A stretch of 12,258 nt of DNA from Treponema sp. (GTDB lineage Bacteria; Spirochaetota; Spirochaetia; Treponematales; Breznakiellaceae), in NCBI GenBank assembly GCA_031283905.1, contig JAITAW010000099.1, positions 1 to 12,258 of the forward strand, given 5' to 3'. Below, piece after piece: positions 1 to 7,195 of the stretch. The notes under the pieces are model-generated. The model searched no databases. It was not told where the DNA came from and saw only the letters and a program-made list of their open reading frames with translations. The position numbers were made by a program, and so were the translations under genes. Every line of letters begins with the position of its first letter. The stretch's first letter is position 1.

Positions 1-1
1 C

Positions 2-229
2 GCGTCAATTCCCGCGGAAACTATGATGTATTTGTACGATGGCGTGTTTGTCGGCGGGTATCCCGGCTCCACATTTCAGTCGGCTCTTGACGGGCAATGT
101 GTCGTATCGTTTGGAACGCCCGCATGGTTTGACAAAAACGCTCCATCGGCGACTCTGGCGTACTTCACCGATACGGAATATATGTACAAAGATGGCAGCG
201 ACGGTACTTTTAAGGCAGAAAAAAGATGA
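2..229 (+). CDS. C-terminal end of an unrecognised protein (5' truncated by window edge)
   Basis: An open frame runs from the window edge to a TGA at 227-229, giving about 75 residues of C-terminus. The first in-window Met is at 23-25, but the frame is already open upstream, so the true start lies outside the window. The segment is rich in Gly, Asp and aromatic residues (YLYDGVFVGGYPGS, then AYFTDTEYMYKDGSDG) and ends in a charged KAEKR tail. Composition and codon choice look like genuine protein rather than an antisense shadow. I see no catalytic motif, membrane span or known domain. The aromatic/Gly-rich, strand-like pattern would suit a secreted or surface protein, but that is only inference. 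It converges on the sigma-like gene, with 78 nt between the two stop codons. Confidence 0.5.
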   Translation, partial: ASIPAETMMYLYDGVFVGGYPGSTFQSALDGQCVVSFGTPAWFDKNAPSATLAYFTDTEYMYKDGSDGTFKAEKR

Positions 230-307
230 ACACGCCCTAAAGCGCGCTCAATACCCGCCTCGCCTCTACGCGGATATAGTCCGGCGGGCGCGGATGGGAA
301 TGCTTTA

Positions 308-1132
308 TTATGTAACGCCGAATTTCTTTTTTATTGTATAAAGCATGCTGTCCACCGTCCCCTTGGGAATGCACAGCGTCTCCGCCACCTGGCGGTTGCT
401 TGCGTCTACCCGAAAGCCCGCCAGACGTTTTTTCATGTTTGCGAGACGCTTCCTCCCGCGTTCCAGCAGTTCCTTCGTTCTTTCGTAATTGGGATTGTCA
501 TCATCCAGCAATTGCAGTCGTTTTTCAAACGCGATGCACCGGTAGTACTGACTGTGTATCCTCGTTTTCAACGTGCGTATACCCTCGTCGTGCTGCTCCC
601 GTTTCTTCTTGATCTCTTCGATCATCATCATCAGTTTCCCGGGCTTTACACCCACAACAGGCGCTACGCGTTCCAAGAAATCTTCTGATACAAAAGAATA
701 TGATTTCAGCAATAAAACCATAATCTCATTCGCCTTGACTTTCTTGCCGGTTTTATTGCTGAATGGACGCTTTTTTTCCACTAAATACGCTTGTTCTTCC
801 TCACAGACAATTTCTCCAGCCCGCGCCTCCCAGCAGGCTTGCTCGGTAATGGCGTGTTCTATTTCACTGGAAAAAAATTCGTGCGCCGACCAGAAAAGCA
901 ACGACGCAAGGTACGCCTCAAAGGAAGAGCCGGTGTCTTTGTAAGCGTCAATCGCCGCGCTCAACTTGGGATACAGCCAGCACAAATAATCAACGCAACG
1001 TTCTTTCCCCATTCTCATCAAGTAAAAACGCCGAGGATTTTTAAGTATGAATTGAAAAACAATCGCTTCCAGATCTTTTTTTTTCAGCGCTCCCTGCTTG
1101 TAAAGACGCATGTAAAGACTCAATTCCTCCAT
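308..1132 (-). CDS. Atypical sigma-70-like regulator with C-terminal HTH (274 aa)
   Basis: Probably a transcription regulator of the sigma-70 superfamily. Residues about 45-88 (YLCWLYPKLSAAIDAYKD, then SSFEAYLASLLFWSAHEF) follow the pattern of sigma region 2, where a helix ending in A-[IV]-x-x-[FY] is followed by a short loop and a second F-x-x-Y helix. Residues about 244-271 (ASNRQVAETLCIPKGTVDSM) match the region 4 helix-turn-helix pattern, with the typical G-T-V-x-S recognition-helix turn. Between them, residues 110-135 are charged, 138-175 are helical, and 170-240 are a long Lys/Arg/Glu-rich segment likely to form a coiled coil. Such a linker is not found in ordinary group 4 sigma factors. 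The ATG at 1132 is preceded by AAGGAGT (1141-1147 on the other strand) with 8-nt spacing, which fixes the start. It is divergent from the giant surface-protein gene. Transcription-factor activity is inferred from the motifs; the region 2 match is the weaker half. Confidence 0.75.
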   Translation of the reverse strand: MEELSLYMRLYKQGALKKKDLEAIVFQFILKNPRRFYLMRMGKERCVDYLCWLYPKLSAAIDAYKDTGSSFEAYLASLLFWSAHEFFSSEIEHAITEQACWEARAGEIVCEEEQAYLVEKKRPFSNKTGKKVKANEIMVLLLKSYSFVSEDFLERVAPVVGVKPGKLMMMIEEIKKKREQHDEGIRTLKTRIHSQYYRCIAFEKRLQLLDDDNPNYERTKELLERGRKRLANMKKRLAGFRVDASNRQVAETLCIPKGTVDSMLYTIKKKFGVT

Positions 1133-1179
1133 AAAATCAGACTCCTTATAATCTTAATAATAATCTATATAAATAAAAA

Positions 1180-1191
1180 GGATTTAAATCC
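1180..1191. repeat. 12-bp perfect palindrome GGATTTAAATCC in the divergent promoter region
   Basis: GGATTTAAATCC is self-complementary over its full length, and the symmetry stops at its edges. It lies just downstream of the predicted start point of the sigma-like gene, a position where a dimeric repressor could block transcription. A second weak inverted repeat, TTCCG-7 nt-CGGAA, lies at 1241-1257. An operator role is inference; AT-rich palindromes also occur by chance. Confidence 0.35.
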
Positions 1192-1203
1192 AAGTTTGCT
1201 TCA

Positions 1204-1233
1204 TTTATAATAATTTTATATTATATTTGTCAT
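1204..1233 (-). promoter_or_regulatory. Candidate sigma-70 promoter for the sigma-like gene
   Basis: Read on the minus strand, ATGACA (1228-1233) and TATAAA (1204-1209) are separated by 18 nt in a very AT-rich stretch. Each differs from consensus at one position. Transcription would start near 1197, leaving a leader of about 65 nt before the ATG at 1132. The surrounding AT richness offers several other -10-like hexamers, so the exact boxes are uncertain. Confidence 0.4.
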
Positions 1234-1299
1234 ATGTTTGTTCCGTTTTATGCGGAATCGGATAAAAGTATGGCTGGCGAGATCCGTTTGAAATTCCTG

Positions 1300-1328
1300 T
1301 TGACAAGAAAATAGTTGAAAGTTATACT
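1300..1328 (+). promoter_or_regulatory. Strong sigma-70 promoter of the giant-protein/malic-enzyme operon
   Basis: TTGACA (1300-1305, full consensus) and TATACT (1323-1328, five of six) are separated by exactly 17 nt. Transcription would start near 1335. It is the best promoter match in the window. No comparable promoter was noticed in the short gaps between the four genes downstream, so it probably serves all of them. Confidence 0.8.
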
Positions 1329-1334
1329 TTATAT

Positions 1335-1519
1335 CGTAGCCGCCATACAACATGGCGGCACTGGACAAATAGGTGAGTCTTTTTCATCGAATCGAAGGCT
1401 CGCGGCAATTGGGTTTCTGGGTTTTGAGAAGGGATCCGTGTTCTTTTAAATTCGCTGTTTTACAATCATGGCCGTTTCAGAACATCAGAGAGAAAAATGT
1501 TCTATCAAAGGAGAGTTCC
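1335..1519 (+). other. Long 5' leader with an 8-bp perfect hairpin at its start
   Basis: The stretch between the predicted start point and the ATG at 1520 is about 185 nt. GCCGCCAT (1339-1346) and ATGGCGGC (1352-1359) form a perfect 8-bp GC-rich stem with a 5-nt loop a few nucleotides from the predicted 5' end. A stem placed there could protect the mRNA from 5'-dependent decay, which is inference. A six-codon frame, ATG at 1352 to TAG at 1370-1372, begins in the right arm of the stem but lacks a ribosome binding site. Nothing in the leader matches a riboswitch I recognise, and there is no terminator-like stem followed by a U run. Confidence 0.5.
1507..1515 (+). promoter_or_regulatory. Ribosome binding site that fixes the giant gene's start
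   Basis: AAAGGAGAG precedes the ATG at 1520, with 6 nt between AGGAG and the start codon. The reading frame is open further upstream to a GTG at 1373, but that codon has no such site and would place 49 non-signal-like residues before a clear secretion signal. Confidence 0.9.
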
Positions 1520-4500
1520 ATGAAAAAAAAATTTGTTTCTATCGTTTTTTCTCTTGTCGCAGCCATGTCCATATGGGCGGGTGGCAAAACAGAAAAGCAG
1601 TCCATTTCCGATCCGGCGGGTTTTAAAGAAACGATTGACATTAACGGCAAGAAGCCGGGAAAATACAATTTTTATGTGGAAGCCGATGATAAAGGCGCAA
1701 ACGTACAAATAGCCGGACCCGGCAACATTTTTATAGATCCTGAGTCTGATCTTCCGGTTGTCATGATCACTAATCCCGGCGAGGATATGCGGGTACCGGG
1801 CAATCTCAATGTCGTGGGAACCTGCGTTGATGACGATGCGGTCGATTATGTGGAATTGATGTTCAACAACGATCCCGCAACCGTTGTTAGAGCCGAAGGA
1901 AAAGAATTCTGGTCGTACTCCTTGGAGACAAAGGATATGAAGGACGGTCTTTATACCATTACGGCGACAGGCGTTGACATAAACGGACTGCGCGGACGTG
2001 CCAGGAAGGTTTCATGGAATCTTGACCGCAGACAGCCGGTCATAACGGTTGATAATATCGCGCCGGGCGGACTGATCCATGGAAAAGTAACGCTCAAAGG
2101 CGGCGTATGGGATGGAAACGGCGCCGCGTCTCTTTCTTTCAGCGCAATAGACGACGCGCCGTTTGCCAATGTACCTATAAAGACGGACAAAAAAACAAAA
2201 ACGGCCGCCTATAGCGCCGTGATGGACACCAAAGCGTTTGCCGACGGTCCGCTTAAGATCAGATTCAAGGCGGTTGACAAGCAGGGAACTGAGGGAATAT
2301 ATACGCATCTTGTCTTCGTGGATAATACGCCGCCCGTTGTTGAGGTTGTGTATCCCGATAAAACCGTAAACGGTATTTTTACAGCCGCAGGGTATGTTCA
2401 GGATGTCATCGGGTTGGAATCGCTATCATGGAAGATTGGGAAGGGCGCAAGCGATCTTGAAGGCGCCATTTCCGGAACATTTGAGCTTACGCCGGGCAAT
2501 ATATGGTGGACGAAAGAATTCAAAATTCTGGATAATAAAGCGAAATTTGTTGAACTTGAAATAACCGCGAAAGATCTTTCCGGCAACATCGTTTCGAAAA
2601 AACAGCGGATTGCGGTAAACGCGAACGATGATTTGCCGGTTGTAAGCCTTGCCGCTCCGACCGCAAACCAGGTCATTGACGGAACCGGGTTTGTAATAAG
2701 AGGGACGGTCGCCGACGACGACGGGGTCGACAGCATTTTCTATGCGATAGACGGAAATGTTCCGGTTGAAATACAGACAACGGGCATAAAAACAACCTCG
2801 GGCGAATTCCATATTGCCGCAGCCAATCTTGCGCCTGGAAGCCACACGTTGGAAGTGTGGGCAAAGGACATCTCCGGCGTTGAAGGAATCAAACAGCGAG
2901 TAACCGGTATTGTCATCGCGGGTGAGAAGCCTTCCATCAGGATCGCCCAGGTACAAAATGGCGGCGCTAAAAACGCCGTAACCAAACCTTTTTATTCCGG
3001 CTTCGAAGTTCAGAGTGAAACAGAAACGTATGTTATTGTAGAAGTCTCAGGCGGTTCGCCGATCCAATCGGTTGCCTACCGGTTCGGCGGACTTGCGCCC
3101 GGACAGGCGAAGCTAATCCCGCCGAAAAGCGCCGGAAATCCCGCCATAGCGGAAATCCCCCTGCCTGCCGATGTTGACTTTGGACTGGTTCCTCTTTTAA
3201 TAACGGCCACGGATATAGCGCAAAGCGCGGATAAGAACGCGGCGAAAAACGGCGTTCCGCCGGTTCAGCGTGAAACGACGTTGCTTGATTATGTCATTGT
3301 AACAGATTTATCCGCCGCTCACCTCCCGTCCATAAAAGACGCGCCTCGTTTTGTCATCAACGATGCGTATGTCCAGAAAGAGGCGCCGGTACCAAGCGCG
3401 CAGGCTGTTGAAACGCCGGCGGAGGGGCAAGCGGCTGACGGTGAACCCGGCGCGGCTTTGCCAACGGTTCAACCGGTTGCATCGGCAACGCCCGCGACAA
3501 TAAACCGCTTCACTTTTGTTGGAGATTACCCGCTCGCCGGCTATTTTGTAGGGTCTGACGTCAAAGATATTGCGCTTGAACCGGCGACCGAAGCCGCCGT
3601 TTTGGAGAGGGACGGCAACCGGTTTACAATCCGGCGGGGAAGCGCAAAGGAATCGGCCGCGGTAAAAATCGTTGTTACAACAACGCATGACATCAGGTAT
3701 GAGTCTGAGGAATATGTCTTAAACAACAGCTATAACAACGAATTGGACAGACTGGATGCGAGGATTGAGTTGATTAACACGCCCGAAGTAAAAAACATTC
3801 TATGGGCTTCGGGAACGCCGGTAATTATGAACGCGCCGCAGAAAACTGCGGTAAAAGGCTATCAGATCCAAGGCAATGCGCTGGAACCGGATCCCAAAAA
3901 GAATCCGGTGTCTTCGGTTGAATTCAGTTTCACGGCGGCTGAGGGCGGTTACGCTAAAACGGTTAAAGGCGTCTTACAGCGGAGCGAAAACGGCGAACGA
4001 TGCGTTATAGCGGACCTGCCAGCCGATCTGCCTCCCACACGAATAAGCCTCATTATGACGGCGGCCTACAAGGACAAGACGCAGGCGCAGGATTCCGGCG
4101 ACATCGTGATAATCCGCCCGCTCGGGACGAGAAGCGTCAACCATGAGGAAAATTTTAGATGGCTGTCGCCAAAAACGCTTTCAAACGGCGCAACCATGCT
4201 CCTTGACGGTGAAACGCCGCTACTCGGTCTTTACAGTGGAAAACCTGTTCGGGAAGCGGCAATAAACGGAACTATATCCGGACTCGGCGTTTCGGTTGAT
4301 GAGAATGGGCTTGTCGTGCTGAAAGCCGATAAAGACGGTGTGTACAACGCGGTAACGTTCACGATCACCGATACGGAAGGGTGGACGTACAAAACGGACG
4401 CTTATTCCTTCATCGCGGATTCGTCCGCTCCGATTATTGCCTTACTTGACGAGCCGGGCGGCGCATGGGTCCAGAACGACATCCATATACGGTTTGAAGT

Positions 4501-7195
4501 TGACGACAGCAATGGAATACAGGAAACCTCCTATTCGCTGAATTTAAGCGGAGAATGGCTGCCTCTTGACTCAACGGACACGGCGCTGGACCTCAGCAAC
4601 GAGCCGGACGGTCTTGTTACCGTGAGTGTCAAAACAAAAGACAATGCGGAGAAATCCAGCGAGGCGAGTTTCGTTCTCTACAAAGATACGGCGGCGCCTT
4701 CGGCGCGACTCATTGTTCCCTGCATGATCGGCGGTGAGCCGGCCAAGGTGAATGGCAAGATACTCATCGGTATTGAGGTAACCGAAAAAGGGCGGCTTGC
4801 ATCCGCAGTCTACGAAAAGCCCGGCGCGGCTGACGCTGATGCGGAAGATGCCGCGACCGATGCGGTTAATGCCGGGGGATTTACAACGCCTATAGATCGG
4901 CCTTCTTATTTCATCAGCATGTTTATCGGTGTAGAAGAATATCCGTTGCTTGACAATATGAAATTCCATTTTACCGATGCCTCAGGAAATACCGGCGCGC
5001 TGGATTCATGGACGGAATTCGAGATAAACCAGATAACGGATATTCCGTCTCTGGAAATCAACCTGCCGGAAGAGAACGAGATCATCATCGCTGATTTTGC
5101 GGTAAGCGGTGTAGTGTACGATGATGACGCGGTCGCAAAGATATGGTACTCCATTGACGATGGTCCGGAAACAGAGATGGAGGTCAAAAACGCGTACAGT
5201 ATTCCACTTGAGCTTTTACAGTTTACCGATAACGAGCATCATATTACTATTTCCGCGGAAGACGTGTACGGTATACGCGGGGAACCTATAGAGCGTACTT
5301 TTAAAATATCCCTAGAGGAACCGAAAGCCGCTATGGTAAACCCCGCCTTTGATGTAGTGAACGCCGGAATCCTTGCGATACAGGGAACGGCGTCCGATAA
5401 AAACGACATAGCCTTGGTGCAGGTGTCTTTTGACAACGGACTGTCGTATGACAATGCCAATGGAACCACGGAGTGGACGTACCGTTTCGACACTAATATC
5501 CTGAAAGACGGTACCCATGTCGTGTTCATCAAGGTTTGGGACAAGTACAACATCTCCGGCTTATATTCAAGCCTCATCAACATTGACAACACGCCGCCGA
5601 CATTGATGATTGAAAGGCCGATGGACGGTACGAGTACGGTTGGCCAGGTGAGTATATCGGGGCAGGCGACCGATGGCATAAGCCTGCAAAATGTCGTCAT
5701 CAGCATCCGCAGTACGGAAGGCGTGCCGATTCCCGAGCATCTGACCGGTCTTGTACGGGAGCCTGATTCCATATTGATTGAAACTCTTGATATTTCCGCT
5801 TTGCCCGACGGCCTCTACAGCCTTGACATACAGGCTACCGACAAGGCAGGTAATATCTCTCGCGCTTCCCGGTACATTGAGTTGGCGAAAGACAAGAATC
5901 CTAATTTTATTGAGGTTCTGTACCCCATGAACGGAGAGACCGTGCAAGGGCGGTTCAACCTGTACGGGTATGTTGGAGGAGCGGATAAGGCGAGTAGCGT
6001 TTCGCTCGAAATTAATGGGGTTACGGTGGACACGGTCCCCGTAACAAACGCCGGTTATTTCCGGTTTACGCTTGATGAAAACACGAGGCTTGTCTCAGAC
6101 TCCAATACGCTGGTGGTAAAGAGCGACTTTGACGGACACGGGGAAACAGTTTCCTATCCTCGCATGATTGAATATAAAAGGATGGGTCCGTGGATAACCA
6201 TCGACACGCTCACCATGGGAGACTACGCCTATCAGAGGCCGTACCTCAGAGGGGTGACGGGTTATGCGTTGAGCGAGGACGATCTGGCTGTGCTTGCCGA
6301 TAAAAAGGCGTTAAAAGCCGCAAAAGCCAATGTTGCGGCAAAGGTTCCGGCTTTTGTGGAAATAAGTTTTGACAACGGAAAGACTTTCAAGCCAGTCGCC
6401 ATGAAAAAGAAGGGCGCGTGGGAATACCGCATTGAGGACTGGGATATGGAACAAGGAGTGTACTACCTGCTCATCAAGGCGGTAATGAAAAATGGGGAAA
6501 CTGCGGTTACCAAAACGTTGGTGCAGATAAACAAAACGCCGCCAGTAATAACGCTTATTTCTCCGAGAGCGGGCGGGCATTACAATCAAACGATTGATTT
6601 CACTGGCATTGTCAGTGATGATGTGGAAGTGAATTCGGCTCACTTTGTTTTGCGGACTGGGAGTAAGGAATCCTACGAAGTTCCCGGCTTCATGCAAGGT
6701 ATGTATCTTGACGGTCATTTTCTCGGCGGTACCCTGTGGGACATAGGCGCAGGGCTTTCCTTCTTTGACGACAACGTGAAACTCCAGTTCCAGTACGGGC
6801 AATTCACCAAGGAGCAGTACGCCCTGTTTGGAGAAAATAATCCGCGATTCTACGGCAATGTTTTTGGACTGAAACTGCTCGCCGGCGTATACGCCCTGAA
6901 TTTCGGATCATTCGGCGGACCGGATTGGAGTTGGCTGAGCCTGTCTGCGGCGGTAGGAGCGAACTTCTCCTATTTCATCGAGACGCAGAGTGGGTCGCCC
7001 ACTATTCTGCCGACTTTGATCCTGCAGCTTGAATTCCCCAAGATATCTATTCCAAAAATGAAAATGTTTCGCAATGTCTCGCTGTACGTTGAACCGCAGT
7101 TCTGGTTTGTCTCAACCGATGCCGAAGTCGAAACTACCGGCGTGGAGACGATCATGTTCCGCATCACTGGAGGCTTAAGAATCTATGTCTTCTAG
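1520..7195 (+). CDS. Giant secreted Ig-repeat protein with C-terminal outer-membrane beta-barrel-like domain (1891 aa)
   Basis: Predicted surface or periplasm-spanning envelope protein; no enzymatic motif seen. Residues 1-20 are a signal peptide (MKKKFVSIVFSLVAAMSIWA) with a likely signal peptidase I site before GG. There is no lipobox Cys. At least thirteen Ig-like modules of about 90-115 residues follow. They begin near residues 78, 172, 270, 372, 470, 970, 1059, 1175, 1268, 1359, 1460, 1556 and 1673, each opening with a P-x-[IV]-x-[IVL]-type strand (TPPVVEVVYP, TPPTLMIERP, TPPVITLISP), and many containing a D-x-x-G-x-x-[GS] turn. Residues about 615-662 are a Pro/Ala/Glu-rich linker, and about 662-960 are a beta-rich part without the Ig opening motif. 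From about 1722 the protein changes to alternating aromatic, Gly-rich strands and ends in RIYVF, with the terminal Phe usual for barrel proteins recognised by BamA. The last Ig module is short. The stop overlaps the malic enzyme start. Adhesion or envelope scaffolding is inference. Confidence 0.85.
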   Translation: MKKKFVSIVFSLVAAMSIWAGGKTEKQSISDPAGFKETIDINGKKPGKYNFYVEADDKGANVQIAGPGNIFIDPESDLPVVMITNPGEDMRVPGNLNVVGTCVDDDAVDYVELMFNNDPATVVRAEGKEFWSYSLETKDMKDGLYTITATGVDINGLRGRARKVSWNLDRRQPVITVDNIAPGGLIHGKVTLKGGVWDGNGAASLSFSAIDDAPFANVPIKTDKKTKTAAYSAVMDTKAFADGPLKIRFKAVDKQGTEGIYTHLVFVDNTPPVVEVVYPDKTVNGIFTAAGYVQDVIGLESLSWKIGKGASDLEGAISGTFELTPGNIWWTKEFKILDNKAKFVELEITAKDLSGNIVSKKQRIAVNANDDLPVVSLAAPTANQVIDGTGFVIRGTVADDDGVDSIFYAIDGNVPVEIQTTGIKTTSGEFHIAAANLAPGSHTLEVWAKDISGVEGIKQRVTGIVIAGEKPSIRIAQVQNGGAKNAVTKPFYSGFEVQSETETYVIVEVSGGSPIQSVAYRFGGLAPGQAKLIPPKSAGNPAIAEIPLPADVDFGLVPLLITATDIAQSADKNAAKNGVPPVQRETTLLDYVIVTDLSAAHLPSIKDAPRFVINDAYVQKEAPVPSAQAVETPAEGQAADGEPGAALPTVQPVASATPATINRFTFVGDYPLAGYFVGSDVKDIALEPATEAAVLERDGNRFTIRRGSAKESAAVKIVVTTTHDIRYESEEYVLNNSYNNELDRLDARIELINTPEVKNILWASGTPVIMNAPQKTAVKGYQIQGNALEPDPKKNPVSSVEFSFTAAEGGYAKTVKGVLQRSENGERCVIADLPADLPPTRISLIMTAAYKDKTQAQDSGDIVIIRPLGTRSVNHEENFRWLSPKTLSNGATMLLDGETPLLGLYSGKPVREAAINGTISGLGVSVDENGLVVLKADKDGVYNAVTFTITDTEGWTYKTDAYSFIADSSAPIIALLDEPGGAWVQNDIHIRFEVDDSNGIQETSYSLNLSGEWLPLDSTDTALDLSNEPDGLVTVSVKTKDNAEKSSEASFVLYKDTAAPSARLIVPCMIGGEPAKVNGKILIGIEVTEKGRLASAVYEKPGAADADAEDAATDAVNAGGFTTPIDRPSYFISMFIGVEEYPLLDNMKFHFTDASGNTGALDSWTEFEINQITDIPSLEINLPEENEIIIADFAVSGVVYDDDAVAKIWYSIDDGPETEMEVKNAYSIPLELLQFTDNEHHITISAEDVYGIRGEPIERTFKISLEEPKAAMVNPAFDVVNAGILAIQGTASDKNDIALVQVSFDNGLSYDNANGTTEWTYRFDTNILKDGTHVVFIKVWDKYNISGLYSSLINIDNTPPTLMIERPMDGTSTVGQVSISGQATDGISLQNVVISIRSTEGVPIPEHLTGLVREPDSILIETLDISALPDGLYSLDIQATDKAGNISRASRYIELAKDKNPNFIEVLYPMNGETVQGRFNLYGYVGGADKASSVSLEINGVTVDTVPVTNAGYFRFTLDENTRLVSDSNTLVVKSDFDGHGETVSYPRMIEYKRMGPWITIDTLTMGDYAYQRPYLRGVTGYALSEDDLAVLADKKALKAAKANVAAKVPAFVEISFDNGKTFKPVAMKKKGAWEYRIEDWDMEQGVYYLLIKAVMKNGETAVTKTLVQINKTPPVITLISPRAGGHYNQTIDFTGIVSDDVEVNSAHFVLRTGSKESYEVPGFMQGMYLDGHFLGGTLWDIGAGLSFFDDNVKLQFQYGQFTKEQYALFGENNPRFYGNVFGLKLLAGVYALNFGSFGGPDWSWLSLSAAVGANFSYFIETQSGSPTILPTLILQLEFPKISIPKMKMFRNVSLYVEPQFWFVSTDAEVETTGVETIMFRITGGLRIYVF
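7169..7173 (+). promoter_or_regulatory. Malic enzyme ribosome binding site inside the upstream gene
   Basis: GGAGG lies within the last codons of the giant protein, 11 nt before the ATG at 7185. The malic enzyme start therefore sits upstream of the giant gene's stop (7193-7195), an arrangement that suits translational coupling. The spacing is slightly long. Confidence 0.6.

Noticed and set aside
254..288. CCCGCC...GGCGGG inverted repeat as a terminator between the first two genes
   Set aside because: Six base pairs around a 23-nt loop without a T run is too weak to call.
39..341. Overlapping + strand open frame at the left edge
   Set aside because: Another frame of the same DNA (2-229) looks more protein-like, and this one runs into the convergent sigma-like gene.
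1373..1519. Upstream GTG extension of the giant gene (49 extra codons)
   Set aside because: No ribosome binding site at the GTG, and a clear site plus a signal peptide mark the ATG at 1520.
2398..2956. Long - strand open frames inside the giant gene
   Set aside because: These are antisense shadows of a strongly supported coding region; no domain was recognised in them.
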